A stretch of DNA of 64,000 nucleotides from Pseudomonas kilonensis (GCF_001269885.1 NZ_LHVH01000019.1:217475-281474), one strand, 5' to 3'; shown: positions 34,470 through 43,670, numbered from the stretch's first letter. Numbers and translations: made by a program. The notes: generated by a model not told the origin, from the letters alone.

Positions 34470-35798
34470 ATGTTCAGCCCAGCCAATCAAACGCACTTCA
34501 GTTTGACCATCGACGGTTTTGAGCACGATTTTCAAGTGCTCGCATTCACCGGAGAAGAGGCAATCAGCAGGCCTTACCTCTTCAATGTGGAGTTTGCTAA
34601 TGAGCGGTCCGATCTGGATCTCGAAAGCCTCTTCGACGTGGAGGCTTTTCTGACCTTCGACTCGAAGGGCAACGGCATCCATGGACGGGTCTATCACATC
34701 GCTCACGGCCGCAACGGTCAGCGGTTGACGCACTACAGCCTGGCCCTCGTACCGCACCTTTCCTACTTGCGCCACCGCATCAACCGGAGGATCTATCAAC
34801 GGTTCTCGGTGCCGAAAATCGTCGCCTTGATACTGGAAGAACACGGCATTCTGGGCGACGCCTATCGGTTTCAACTCGGGTCGACCTATCCTGAGCGTGA
34901 CTGCTGCGCCCAGTACGACGAAACTGATTTGCACTTTATTCAGCGTTTGTGCGAGGAAGAGGGTATTCACTTTCACTTCCAACACAGTGCTCAAGGCCAT
35001 GTGCTGGTCTTTGGTGATGAGCAGGCGGTTTTCCCCGGGATGGGGCACCCGACTGCTTATGGACAAGCGTGCGACAGGGTGGCCAACGAGCCACTGATCA
35101 AGCGCCTCAACCTGCGCTTGGGACAGCTCACCAGTCGTACCTCGCACCGCAACTATGATTTCGAGCAACAGCTGGACATTGAAAAAGATCACAGGCCGGA
35201 GCGTTCCACCGGTCACGAGCACGGCAAGCAGATACGTCTTCGTAGTATGGAGCGCCGCCATGCGGCCTATCGGCAAGCTGAGGGGCAGAGCGACCAGACT
35301 CGGTTACTCAGTGGCCATGTGCTGGAAATCTCAGGCCATCCGCGCCAGGAGTGGAACGCTCCATGGCTACTGACTCAGGTCATCCATGAAGGCAGGCAAC
35401 CACAGGTATTGAGTGAGGACATCGCCGCTGGCAGCACTGACAACGAGGATGACTTTCATCAGGGTTACCGCAACCGCTTTATCGTTCTTCCATGGAATGT
35501 GCCCTATCGTCCGCCGTTGGCCCACAAGAAACCTCAGGTGCCAAGCAACCAGGCTGCTGTAGTCGTCGCTTTAGAAGGCGAGGGGATCCAGAGTGATCTG
35601 CGCTTTGGAAGGATCAAGGTCAAGTTCCCCTGGGACCGTGAAGATCGATTTGACGACAAGAGTTGTTGTTGGCTGAAGGGAGCCGTCGATTGGAGCTGTG
35701 AGATGGGGCCGCCCCGGACGGGCATGGAAGTCGTGGTCACCTTTCTCGAAAACGACCCTGATCAGCCGGTGGTCAGCGGTTGTCTGTGTTGTCGCTAA
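34470..35798 (+). CDS. Truncated orphan VgrG (T6SS spike)
   Basis: A 442-residue VgrG. It has the gp27-like N-terminal half (HFSLTIDGFEHDFQVLAFTG, ISRPYLFNVEFA, IHGRVYHI, YPERDCCAQYDETDLHFIQR, CEEEGIHFHFQH) and the OB-like gp5 segment (FGRIKVKFPWDREDRFDDKS, TGMEVVVTFLENDPDQPVVSG). It stops at VSGCLCCR, exactly where the gp5 beta-helix needle should start; full VgrGs are about 600-750 residues. The SWAG-type segment is shortened to VDWSCEMGPPRTG. No effector, adaptor or T6SS structural gene is nearby. It is probably a remnant or a non-functional spike; no frameshifted needle is visible downstream. Confidence 0.85.
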   Translation: MFSPANQTHFSLTIDGFEHDFQVLAFTGEEAISRPYLFNVEFANERSDLDLESLFDVEAFLTFDSKGNGIHGRVYHIAHGRNGQRLTHYSLALVPHLSYLRHRINRRIYQRFSVPKIVALILEEHGILGDAYRFQLGSTYPERDCCAQYDETDLHFIQRLCEEEGIHFHFQHSAQGHVLVFGDEQAVFPGMGHPTAYGQACDRVANEPLIKRLNLRLGQLTSRTSHRNYDFEQQLDIEKDHRPERSTGHEHGKQIRLRSMERRHAAYRQAEGQSDQTRLLSGHVLEISGHPRQEWNAPWLLTQVIHEGRQPQVLSEDIAAGSTDNEDDFHQGYRNRFIVLPWNVPYRPPLAHKKPQVPSNQAAVVVALEGEGIQSDLRFGRIKVKFPWDREDRFDDKSCCWLKGAVDWSCEMGPPRTGMEVVVTFLENDPDQPVVSGCLCCR

Positions 35799-35827
35799 GG
35801 GGGCCAGACCATTAACATGCGCTTCGC

Positions 35828-36772
35828 TCAGGGGGCAGACAGAGGAGTACCTTCCGCCGGATTATGCTCCCATGGTGGAAAAGGCGACCAAGCCTCCACA
35901 AGCTTATCGATGAAGAGTCGAATTTTTGGAGAGAGGTGCCGCTTGCTAGGGTAGATCACCCGAATAGGCTCTGCGGCCTCTGCATATCCTGCGAGCAATT
36001 GAACGAGTTTGCCGCTCCTCAAATCGTCGTTAACCACGTAGGAGGGAAGAGTCGCGATACCCAGGCCAGCGACAGCTGACTGGTGCAATGACTCAGCACT
36101 GTCCATCTGTAGCCTTCCACCATGAGTAACTGGCAAAGAGCGACCGCTCACTCGAAAATTCCAGGGAAGCAGTCTCCCGCCGCTCACGAAATGCAGGCAC
36201 TGATGCTCGAAGAGATCTTCGGGCGTTTTGGGGGGTGCATGCTCAGCCAGATACTTGGGTGAAGCGCAGGTAATCATTTGCTGGTAAGCCACGGTGCGCG
36301 TGAGCAACCGAGAGTCTTCCTTGGGAGGCCCGATGCGCATGGCCAAGTCAAATCCCTCATCAATCAGGTCGACCAGCCTGTCGGAAAAGGTGATATCCAC
36401 GCTCAAGGATGGCCAATCCTTCAGACAGCACTCAATGTGCTGAAGGACATGAAGTCTGCCCAACGCAACCGGCAGGCTCATCCGCAGTCGTCCACTGGGT
36501 GTCGAACGACGAAACGCAAGGGCATCCTCCACGTCGTCCAGATCCTGAAGAACGCCCACGCAGCGCTCATAAAGAACCTGGCCGTCATCCGTCATGCTCA
36601 AACTACGAGTGGTTCGATTCAGCAAACGTACCTGTAATCGAGCCTCAAGCCTGACTATGGACTTCCCCACTGCCGAGCGAGTAAGGCCAAGTTGCTTGGC
36701 CGCCGCAGTGAAGCTCCCAGCGTTTACCGAGCTTACAAACGCTGCAATATCGTTCAGGTTATGGAGTTCCAT
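35828..36772 (-). CDS. LysR-family regulator
   Basis: A 314-residue LysR regulator of the large DhcR/AaeR-like group: HTH residues 1-60 (NLNDIAAFVSSVNAGSFTAA, TRSAVGKSIVRLEARLQVRL, NRTTRSLSMTDDG), effector domain with RLRMSLPVALGR and C-terminal IRVIYPSKRHLSPKIRLFID. The start at 36772 gives the standard LysR N-terminus. It is divergent from an esterase gene with 122 bp between the starts, and probably regulates it. Confidence 0.9.
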   Translation of the reverse strand: MELHNLNDIAAFVSSVNAGSFTAAAKQLGLTRSAVGKSIVRLEARLQVRLLNRTTRSLSMTDDGQVLYERCVGVLQDLDDVEDALAFRRSTPSGRLRMSLPVALGRLHVLQHIECCLKDWPSLSVDITFSDRLVDLIDEGFDLAMRIGPPKEDSRLLTRTVAYQQMITCASPKYLAEHAPPKTPEDLFEHQCLHFVSGGRLLPWNFRVSGRSLPVTHGGRLQMDSAESLHQSAVAGLGIATLPSYVVNDDLRSGKLVQLLAGYAEAAEPIRVIYPSKRHLSPKIRLFIDKLVEAWSPFPPWEHNPAEGTPLSAP

Positions 36773-36894
36773 GGGACCTCTGGACGTCAACGTTCGGGCG
36801 GCTTAGCACCCGGCTATGGGGAACCCTATTCCCCAATTATGAGCATAACATCTCAATTAGCCATTCCGTTGCCCAACGATCAATTGAGGTCATT

Positions 36895-37821
36895 ATGAAC
36901 ATTGAAGTACAAGCAGCCGTCCAAACCTGGGCTAACAGCCTTAGCGATCTGGTACCCGTTCTCAAGGGAATCGATACCACCACAAAGATGAGCGACATCC
37001 GCGACTCCTACGCAAAAATGCTCGCGCAAAATCCAGCGCCTGCTGGCGTCAAATTTGAAGCAGTCGACATGGGTGGCGTGCCAGGCACACTGGTCACTCC
37101 GGACGAGATCAAAAGCGACGCAGTAGTGATGTACATCCACGGCGGTGCTTACATTGTTGGGCGTCCAGACGGCTATCACGGCATCGGCGGCAACTACGCA
37201 AAGATGCTCGGTGCTCGTGTGTACATGCCGGACTACCGCCTTGCCCCTGAACACAAGTTCCCAGCCTCTATTGACGACACATTGCGCGCCTACGAGTGGT
37301 TGCTCGAGCAGAAAATCCCGGCTAACAAGATTGCATTCTCTGGCGAGTCAGCTGGCGGCGCGATGGTTGTCAGCGTGATGGTGGCGGCCAAATCCAAAGG
37401 ACTTCCATTGCCTGCGGTTGGCTCTTCCATTTCGCCATGGGCAAACCTTGAACACACCGGTGCTTCCATGAGCAATCGTGAAGGTTTGGATCCTCTGAAC
37501 TCCAAGCCTGTCCTGGATATTCTGGCCAGGGCGTTCTTGGGCGACACATTGGCCAATCATCCTCTGGCCTCTCCTGTGTTCGCGGACGTCACTGGACTTC
37601 CGCCAATTCTGGTGCAGATCGGCGAGAACGAGCTGATGTTGAGTGATGCGATGCGTCTTGCAACTCATTTGGCTGATAACCGCGTTCGCGTCAACCTGGA
37701 GGTATGGCCTGCGATGTTCCATGCCTGGCACTTCTACGCCACCATGCTGCCAGAAGGTCGGCAGGCAATGGAGAGTTCCGTGCACTTCATTGAGGTTGGC
37801 CTGGCCGACGCTAATCGCTAA
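36895..37821 (+). CDS. Alpha/beta hydrolase, HSL/acetyl-esterase family
   Basis: A 308-residue esterase of the hormone-sensitive-lipase group: oxyanion motif YIHGGAYIVG near residue 81, DYRLAPEHKFPAS, nucleophile Ser in FSGESAGGAM, Asp/Glu in QIGENELMLSDA and His in MFHAWHF. Such enzymes hydrolyse short-chain esters. It is followed by a hairpin terminator at 37833-37859 and is controlled, by position, by the divergent LysR regulator. Confidence 0.9.
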   Translation: MNIEVQAAVQTWANSLSDLVPVLKGIDTTTKMSDIRDSYAKMLAQNPAPAGVKFEAVDMGGVPGTLVTPDEIKSDAVVMYIHGGAYIVGRPDGYHGIGGNYAKMLGARVYMPDYRLAPEHKFPASIDDTLRAYEWLLEQKIPANKIAFSGESAGGAMVVSVMVAAKSKGLPLPAVGSSISPWANLEHTGASMSNREGLDPLNSKPVLDILARAFLGDTLANHPLASPVFADVTGLPPILVQIGENELMLSDAMRLATHLADNRVRVNLEVWPAMFHAWHFYATMLPEGRQAMESSVHFIEVGLADANR

Positions 37822-37832
37822 AACGTAAACCG

Positions 37833-37859
37833 ACCGCGACAGTTTCCGGCTGTCGCGGT
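37833..37859 (+). terminator. Hairpin after the esterase gene
   Basis: ACCGCGACAG (37833-37842) pairs perfectly with CTGTCGCGGT (37850-37859), loop TTTCCGG. It lies 12 bp after the esterase stop. There is only a short T-stretch, so termination may be moderate. The rest of 37860-37992 holds no gene. Confidence 0.65.
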
Positions 37860-37992
37860 TCACCCCTTGGCATTCAAACAACGGGGCCCACCCTGGATGT
37901 TCTGAGAAGTTGTTTCCTGAGCAACTCAACATATACGCACGTTAATTTAGCTAAACGAACCATTACAGCAGTGTCAGCTTTTGGCTGTGGAC

Positions 37993-38790
37993 TCAACCGG
38001 TGTTGCGTTTCAGGAAACCCTCGATAAGGGTTGCGAAATAAGGCGGGCACTCTTGCATCGGGTAATGACCGCAGTTGGGGATAACGTGCAGTTCTGCGTT
38101 CGGATGCCACGCCAGAAAGGTGCGTGTCATAGCCGCGGAATCAAGTCCGGGATCCTTGTCGCCGACAATAACCAAATACGGTGTTTCAAGGCCTCGAACG
38201 TCATCAACGAAATTGGCTGTGACCAGCATTTCGAGGTACCTCGCCCGGCAGGCTGGTGAGACCGTGTTGCGGCTTTGTTGGACCTTGAGATCAACCCACC
38301 CATCGGAGAGACCTCCGGTCACGAATTTGAACAGACGCCGAAGGGCCTCGTCGTCTTCTATCGTGCTGGCAAAGAACGCCAGGGCCTCTGGACTCAACCG
38401 ATTGCCAGCGGCAGAAACGGGACACACCGCTATCGCGCTCGCGACGCGAGACGGGGCGTCCGCCGCAATACGTTGCGTGATCATCCCGGTCATCGAGTGG
38501 CCGACCACGTGGAAGCGCGCCCAACCGAGCTGGTCGGCGAGCATGAGGCAATCGGAGGAAATTTCCTCTACTGTAAATTCACCAGCCAATTCAATGGATT
38601 GCCCGTAGCCACGCACATCAACGAAAACATAGGTAAACGCGTGGCCGTCAAGACAGGGCATGACGGCATCGTAGCTGGAGTGGTCGCCCAGCCAGTCATG
38701 CATGACCAGCACATGAGTGGGGCCATTGCCGTACCGCACATACCCTAAGGTGGCGTCGGCGCCGAAGCTGATTTCAATGGGTGCTTTCAT
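37993..38790 (-). CDS. Alpha/beta hydrolase (3-oxoadipate-lactonase-like)
   Basis: A 265-residue hydrolase: VLVMHDWLGDHSSYD near residue 28, VDVRGYGQS, nucleophile Ser in VVGHSMTGM near residue 98, Asp in VIVGDKDPGLD and His in PNCGHYPMQE. Typical substrates are enol lactones, epoxides or simple esters; the specific one is not clear. It is monocistronic. A strong two-way hairpin lies 36 bp upstream of its start at 38826-38859. Confidence 0.88.
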   Translation of the reverse strand: MKAPIEISFGADATLGYVRYGNGPTHVLVMHDWLGDHSSYDAVMPCLDGHAFTYVFVDVRGYGQSIELAGEFTVEEISSDCLMLADQLGWARFHVVGHSMTGMITQRIAADAPSRVASAIAVCPVSAAGNRLSPEALAFFASTIEDDEALRRLFKFVTGGLSDGWVDLKVQQSRNTVSPACRARYLEMLVTANFVDDVRGLETPYLVIVGDKDPGLDSAAMTRTFLAWHPNAELHVIPNCGHYPMQECPPYFATLIEGFLKRNTG

Positions 38791-38825
38791 GTCATGGTTC
38801 CTTTGTGGTCGGGGGAACCAAAACG

Positions 38826-38859
38826 AAAACGCCCTCCCGGCGAACCGGGAGGGCGTTTT
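38826..38859. terminator. Strong bidirectional hairpin in a divergent intergenic region
   Basis: AAAACGCCCTCCCGG (38826-38840) and CCGGGAGGGCGTTTT (38845-38859) form a perfect 15-bp stem with CGAA loop, with T-rich tails in both directions. It has the look of an intrinsic terminator but lies between the divergent starts of the hydrolase and the reductase genes, where no transcript should end. It may be an attenuator in the hydrolase leader, or a relic. Confidence 0.7.
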
Positions 38860-39025
38860 GAAAGAGAGGCAACCCTATCAATCCCTTGAATCAGGGTCAA
38901 TAGACGAGCGCACCGACGGGCGCATTGCCGAAACCGACCTCTAATCAAATATCCGATCCGCATCTAAATTGCTACATTTCCCTTCACCAACCGCCAATAC
39001 CATCCCACAACAAAGGCCCCCCAAA

Positions 39026-39562
39026 ATGCCCACCGCCCACGTCTTCATCGCCACCAGCCTGGATGGCTTCATCGCTCGAGCCGACGGTGACATCGACTGG
39101 CTTCTACAACGCGACGACCCCTCCGAAGACCACGGCTATTCAGCCTTCATCGCCGACAAGGACGTGATCGTGGTGGGGCGCGGGAGCTATGAAAAGGTGC
39201 TGACCTTCGACACCTGGTTCTACGACCGGCCCGTGGTGGTGCTGTCCGAGCAGTTGGCCGATTCGCCAGTGCCCGAGGCGTTGAAGGGCAAGCTGCGTTT
39301 CTCCAATCTGGCCCCCAAGGATTTGATGGCGGAGCTGGAGAGCCAAGGCGTGCAGCGCGTCTATGTGGATGGTGGACAGGTGGTGCAGTCGTTCCTGCGC
39401 GAGGGGTTGGTCACCGATATGGTGATCACCACCGTTCCCGTGTTGATCGGCTCGGGGCGGCCGTTGTTCGGTGGGCTTGAGCGGGACGTGGATTTGAAAC
39501 TGGTATCCAGCCGCAGCTTTCCTTCGGGGCTGGTGCAGTCCACTTACCGGCTGGCCCCCTGA
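39026..39562 (+). CDS. Dihydrofolate-reductase-like protein (RibD C-terminal fold)
   Basis: A 178-residue RibD_C/DHFR-fold protein: HVFIATSLDGFIARADGDIDW at the start, VVGRGSYEKVLTF, RPVVVLSEQL, VYVDGGQVVQSFLREGLV and a C-terminal TTVPVLIGSGRPLFGG. Family members are NADPH-dependent reductases, often of unknown substrate. The ATG at 39026 begins the reductase fold directly; the longer frame before it is Pro/Gln-rich and discarded. Convergent with the subtilase gene. Confidence 0.87.
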   Translation: MPTAHVFIATSLDGFIARADGDIDWLLQRDDPSEDHGYSAFIADKDVIVVGRGSYEKVLTFDTWFYDRPVVVLSEQLADSPVPEALKGKLRFSNLAPKDLMAELESQGVQRVYVDGGQVVQSFLREGLVTDMVITTVPVLIGSGRPLFGGLERDVDLKLVSSRSFPSGLVQSTYRLAP

Positions 39563-39571
39563 CTCGCCGAC

Positions 39572-41338
39572 TCAACGCACGCGGTCGCGGCTTTGTGCGG
39601 TCAGGTCCAGGGCCTTTTGCATGTCCAGCCGCGCCGAGCGACCGACGTCTTTGTCGTTGAGTTGGAAGCGGCGTTCCGACGGCAGGATGGGCGCAGTGAG
39701 GTCTTCGCCGTCCATCTGTTCGAAGTCGTGGTTGTCGCCGATGGTCATGGCGCTGCGGCGTAGCAGCGTGCGCAGTTGCTCGGGTTGCAGTTGCGGGTTG
39801 ATGGACAGCATCGCCGCGAGCAGGCCCGCGACCATGGGCGTGGCATAGGACGTGCCGCAATGCACGGCGCTGTCCTGGCCGACGTTGGCCGTCGAGGCGT
39901 GGGCGCAAGCGGCGGCGGTGATGTCGACACGCATGTCGATGTTGGAGGAGGCGCGCTTGACCGCATAGGCCGGGTCGTCGACGGCGACGCCGCTGCGCTC
40001 GCTGCGTTGATGCCCGCCGACCACCAGCAATTGTTCGGTGATGAAGGAGGAGGGCAGGCGGTATTCGTCGCTGCCCGAGAACGAGGCACCGTTGCCGGCG
40101 GAGTTCACCACGATGACGTCGGGATGTTCCTTGCGCAACCAGAGGAAGAACTCCTCCAGCAACTCCTCGTACCCGCCCATGGCGATGCCCGAGCGCAGCA
40201 GCGAATCGACGTCATCGCCTTTGACGTCTTTGGCGCCGACGCGGTGGATGCCCCAGCTCCAGTTGAGTACGCGCACACCGTCCTCCACGAGGTTGACCGA
40301 GGCGGCGATGTTGGCGGTGATCCCGGCATCGGAATTACGTTCGACGATGACCTCGAAGCCACCGCTGGTTTTGTCCAGGCCACGGAGAAAACCAGTGTTG
40401 CCGCTGTCGTCCCAACGCGCGGCGAGGATGCCGGCGACGGTCGTGCCATGGTTGTCCGGTTTGTCTGCATCGCGGGCGTAGACGCAGGTGCGCGGCGGTG
40501 AGCAGGCGCCGAGATAGTCGGCGAAATCCGTCGTGTCGAAATCCACACCGCGCTCGATCAGGCCGATGCGCACCGGTTGCGGCTGGATGGGCGGCTGTCG
40601 CCCGGGGATGCGTCGTTGGTAATAACTCACCGCGTCGAGAAAGCGGTTCGCGGCCCACTCATCGGAGTCCAGGGCTGGCTTCTTCGGTTCTTCAGGATGG
40701 GCTGCGGCTTGCTCGGTTTCTTCGGCCGAGGACTCCTCAATGACCACGGCGTCCACGCTGGTCTCGCTGCCCAGGCGCAGCACCAGGGCGTCACGCTGCA
40801 CCAAGTCCTTGGCCGGCAGGCGAAGTTGGTACAGGTTCAGTGGCGCGATGCTGCCGACCACCGTTGCCCCGTACTTGCGGGCCAGGCGCTCGGCTTCCTG
40901 ACGGCCGTCACGGTCTTCCTCGATCAGCACGCTGACCAGGTCGACGTAGGTGGTCAGGCCATCCATGTTCTTCGCCACTTCGTCCGCTCTGGCGGCCAGT
41001 ACGTGACTGTTGCGCAAAGTCAGCCAGGCGGCATTGCTGGCGCGCGGGCCATCCTGCAGCCAGAGCGGGCCGCTCTGGTAGTCGGCGCTGTCCAGGCGCA
41101 CGCGCAGGTTTTCCCCTTCGCGCTGGATCGTGTCTGCGGGTATGACCTTTGCGCCCAGGTTCAACTGCGGTGTTGCCTCACCCAACCCACGTACGGTCAG
41201 GCACCAGTCCTGGTGCTGGGTTTCCAGCAGGTCGCCGCAGCGTTTCAGGCTTTCCAGGCGCAGGGGTTCAGGCGCCGCCGTTGCTGTGCCGGCAGCCAAA
41301 GAGAACAACGTAGCGAGGGCAGCGGATCGTAGGGGCAT
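39572..41338 (-). CDS. Secreted S8 (subtilisin-family) serine peptidase
   Basis: A 588-residue protein with a signal peptide (MPLRSAALATLFSLAAGTATA-APE), an N-terminal region of about 250 residues, and a subtilase domain with the triad: Asp in RIGLIERGVDFDTTDFADYL, His in DNHGTTVAGILAARW, and Ser in HCGTSYATPMVAGLLAAML; the oxyanion Asn is probably the N of VVNSAGNGASF. The start at 41338 opens the signal peptide. Such enzymes act outside the cytoplasm; no autotransporter barrel or inhibitor domain is seen. It is a single gene convergent with the DHFR-like gene. Confidence 0.87.
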   Translation of the reverse strand: MPLRSAALATLFSLAAGTATAAPEPLRLESLKRCGDLLETQHQDWCLTVRGLGEATPQLNLGAKVIPADTIQREGENLRVRLDSADYQSGPLWLQDGPRASNAAWLTLRNSHVLAARADEVAKNMDGLTTYVDLVSVLIEEDRDGRQEAERLARKYGATVVGSIAPLNLYQLRLPAKDLVQRDALVLRLGSETSVDAVVIEESSAEETEQAAAHPEEPKKPALDSDEWAANRFLDAVSYYQRRIPGRQPPIQPQPVRIGLIERGVDFDTTDFADYLGACSPPRTCVYARDADKPDNHGTTVAGILAARWDDSGNTGFLRGLDKTSGGFEVIVERNSDAGITANIAASVNLVEDGVRVLNWSWGIHRVGAKDVKGDDVDSLLRSGIAMGGYEELLEEFFLWLRKEHPDVIVVNSAGNGASFSGSDEYRLPSSFITEQLLVVGGHQRSERSGVAVDDPAYAVKRASSNIDMRVDITAAACAHASTANVGQDSAVHCGTSYATPMVAGLLAAMLSINPQLQPEQLRTLLRRSAMTIGDNHDFEQMDGEDLTAPILPSERRFQLNDKDVGRSARLDMQKALDLTAQSRDRVR

Positions 41339-41469
41339 GAGCCAGGTTTCTTTGCCGAGGGTCTTGTTGCTCCGACTGTTGCGTTGCTTGCTTCGTTCAG
41401 AAGCTATCGAGGCCACTTCAATCGTACTCTGTGTAGAATCGGTCTTTTTCGTTTCAAAGGATTGAGCCT

Positions 41470-41775
41470 GTGATCACCTGTCATGTCCGGTACGTTATCG
41501 ACCCCTACCAGATCCTTGCTTTCGAACGCTACTCGCGCCAATGGATTGAAGTGGTGAGCCGAATGGGGGGAGAGCATCACGGCTATTTTCTACCCGCCGA
41601 AGGCGCCAACAATATCGCCTACTGCCTGTTCAGCTTCCCCAGCCTGGCCGACTACGAAAACTATCGAAGGAAAGCCGAACAGGATCCAGCGTGTGTTGAA
41701 TTGGTGGCCCAGGCGACGGAACAACGATTCATTTTGAGTTATGAGCGTAGTTTCCTGCGCCCTGTCCTTGAGTGA
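41470..41775 (+). CDS. NIPSNAP-family protein
   Basis: A 101-residue dimeric alpha-beta barrel protein: VRYVIDPYQILAFERYSRQWI, GGEHHGYFLPAEGANNIAY and FSFPSLADYENYRRKAEQDP are the NIPSNAP pattern. The start is GTG at 41470. The function of bacterial NIPSNAPs is unknown; they may bind heme or hydrophobic ligands. Followed 78 bp later by a DUF998 gene. Confidence 0.82.
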   Translation: MITCHVRYVIDPYQILAFERYSRQWIEVVSRMGGEHHGYFLPAEGANNIAYCLFSFPSLADYENYRRKAEQDPACVELVAQATEQRFILSYERSFLRPVLE

Positions 41776-41853
41776 GCAGGTGGACGCTTGAATCAATGCC
41801 AGTTTTCACATCACCCCACAAACGGACATCACAACGACACGGAGTGTCACCAC

Positions 41854-42528
41854 ATGAAAACCATTGATCGTGCTTTGCTAAGCTGCGGAATACTGATTCC
41901 ATTCTGGCTGTTTTTGGGTGTCACACTGACCGCGCGGGCCTATCCAGGCTACAGCCATCTGGATCAAGCCATGAGCCAACTAGGCGCCGCGGGAGCGCCA
42001 ACCCACAGCTTCTCTGCTTGGCTGAACAATTTTCCGCTGGGTGTGATGTTCGTGCTTTTCGCAATAGGTGTGGCGAGACGGTTCAAGGCATCGCCGATGG
42101 CCTTGTTTAGCGCGGTACTGATTTTCGTCCACGGTTTGGCAAGCTTCGCGACCGGCTATTTTTCCTGCGACCAAGGTTGTGCGCCGGTTCAACCATCGGT
42201 CTCGCAGCAAAGCCACAATCTTGCGGGGCTGGTGATGTTCATCTCGCTTACTCTGGCGGGGGCGCTGTGGACGTTCCTTGGCAAGTCGCTGCTTTCATCG
42301 TCCAGGTTCGCCATGCTCTCGGCGATTTGCGTAGTCCTGGCCATCGTGACGGTTATGCTGATGGCGATGGCATTTGCCGACGGTCATTTGTTCGGCTTGT
42401 ACCAGCGACTCAATTACGGGGTTTCGGTGGTCTGGACTGCGTCATTGGCCGTCGTTGCCCTGCAAGACCCCTTGAGTAAGCAGCAAGGCGTGGCGGTTCT
42501 GGCGCAGCGCTTCAGAGGGGGCCGGTGA
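41854..42528 (+). CDS. DUF998-family membrane protein
   Basis: A 224-residue protein with about six helices and the DUF998 pattern: LLSCGILIPFWLFLGV, HLDQAMSQLGAAGAPTH, then FFLG-type helices and the cysteine loop GYFSCDQGCAPVQPS preceding HNLAGLVMF. The ATG at 41854 is chosen; upstream residues are His/Asn rich and lack hydrophobicity. The function is unknown. It may be co-transcribed with the NIPSNAP gene upstream. Confidence 0.82.
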   Translation: MKTIDRALLSCGILIPFWLFLGVTLTARAYPGYSHLDQAMSQLGAAGAPTHSFSAWLNNFPLGVMFVLFAIGVARRFKASPMALFSAVLIFVHGLASFATGYFSCDQGCAPVQPSVSQQSHNLAGLVMFISLTLAGALWTFLGKSLLSSSRFAMLSAICVVLAIVTVMLMAMAFADGHLFGLYQRLNYGVSVVWTASLAVVALQDPLSKQQGVAVLAQRFRGGR

Positions 42529-42534
42529 TGTGGA

Positions 42535-42696
42535 TCAGCTTTGCGTGGGTGTGAGGGGGGCGTCACTGGATTCGGCTTCCAGTTTCAATCGGTCGGCTTT
42601 GCTGATGTATTGATTCTTGTTTTTGGGAGCCAGCTTGGCACTGGCTTTCTTGGCGTTAGCCTTCAATAACTGGTTTATCTTCTTGCGGCGATTCAT
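42535..42696 (-). CDS. DUF2986-family small basic protein
   Basis: This 53-residue gene, too short for ordinary ORF tables, begins MNRRKKINQLLKANAKKASA, followed by KLAPKNKNQYISKADRLKLE and a short acidic tail. The pattern (MNRRKKI..LKA.AKKA.AKLAP...YISKA.R.KLE) is that of DUF2986. The protein is very basic and probably binds nucleic acid or ribosomes. The stop lies 7 bp after the DUF998 stop, so it is convergent with that gene. Confidence 0.8.
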   Translation of the reverse strand: MNRRKKINQLLKANAKKASAKLAPKNKNQYISKADRLKLEAESSDAPLTPTQS

Positions 42697-42731
42697 GTTG
42701 TTCTGCTCAGCGTGTCAATGTGCGGATGGTA

Positions 42732-43670
42732 TCAGCTTTCCGTTTTCTCAGGACTTTTCCTGACTTTGGCAACGGGCTTCACACGGCGCTCGACAATGAT
42801 CGAGTCATTCGGGATCTCCAACCGAATCGCCGTTCCCTCGGAGTGCATTTCAATGAGCGTCGAGATGCCAACACCTCGGAAAATCACCGTCGCATTTTCA
42901 AATCTTTTGTAGTCTTCCAGCGGTGAGTCCTTGGGGGTTGGCAACAGGTTGGCGTAAGGCGGTTTCACCAGAATTGTTGCCCTTTCTATACGTATTTGCG
43001 CGAAGCTCATGGCCGCTTGCAGCAAGTCTGAAGTCACGCCCCCCATGAGAAGGGGCGTCAGGAGGATGACCCCAGCGATCACGAGCCTGGTTCTCTTCAA
43101 GGGTTTCATTTCGGCGTGGGGATTCTGGTCAGGATGCTCGGAATCGACGATTTCAGGTGCCGACGGCTGCGCTGCGCTTATTTTCTTGTTCTGTTCCAGA
43201 TAGGCGGAGTAAACGATGAACTGGAAAATGGGCAGGAGGATGAGCTGAATGTGTTCCAAGGGGCTTTTGTGGGTAAGGAAGTAAATGGTCGCAGCGCCGC
43301 ATATTCCAAAAAACACCGAGAGGAAGGTTATTTTGGGTCGTTTGAATTCCAGTATGGGTTTTTTATCGGTGATTTTTCCATGTAGCCAGACAAAACCTCT
43401 AAGCACCGGTATGAAGAGCGGCGAAAGCAATATCCCTACAGCGGTGACGGAGACTGAAAAATAAACACAAACCAGCCCAAAGCAAAACGCCGTGACCAGA
43501 AATAGCAAACTGTCTCCAACGGATACGCCTTGTGGGAAATGACCGTTGCTCAATAAATAACTGACGATGCACGTACCGCCTATCAGTAATCCGATTTTTG
43601 CCGACAGAGAGAGTAGTTTTGTCGCGATCTCAATCTGTTTTTCGAGTCCAGTGGTTGCTTCCCGCATCAT
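42732..43670 (-). CDS. Membrane protein of unknown function
   Basis: A 312-residue protein with four or five helices in the N-terminal half (IGLLIGGTCIVSYLL, LLFLVTAFCFGLVCVYFSV, ITFLSVFFGICGAATIYFL, LLPIFQFIVYSAYL), a polar linker (PSAPEIVDSEHPDQNPHAEM), one more helix (LVIAGVILLTPLLM) and a C-terminal periplasmic-type domain (RATILVKPPYANLLP, RLEIPNDSIIVERRV). AAGGAGG precedes MMREATT, so the start is 43670 or 43667. I do not recognise the family. Lower GC than neighbours suggests acquisition. Confidence 0.65.
   Translation of the reverse strand: MMREATTGLEKQIEIATKLLSLSAKIGLLIGGTCIVSYLLSNGHFPQGVSVGDSLLFLVTAFCFGLVCVYFSVSVTAVGILLSPLFIPVLRGFVWLHGKITDKKPILEFKRPKITFLSVFFGICGAATIYFLTHKSPLEHIQLILLPIFQFIVYSAYLEQNKKISAAQPSAPEIVDSEHPDQNPHAEMKPLKRTRLVIAGVILLTPLLMGGVTSDLLQAAMSFAQIRIERATILVKPPYANLLPTPKDSPLEDYKRFENATVIFRGVGISTLIEMHSEGTAIRLEIPNDSIIVERRVKPVAKVRKSPEKTES

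Noticed and set aside
36895..37821. VgrG-linked lipase effector
   Set aside because: The esterase is divergent from its own LysR and more than 1 kb from the truncated VgrG, and has no T6SS adaptor; it looks like an ordinary HSL esterase.
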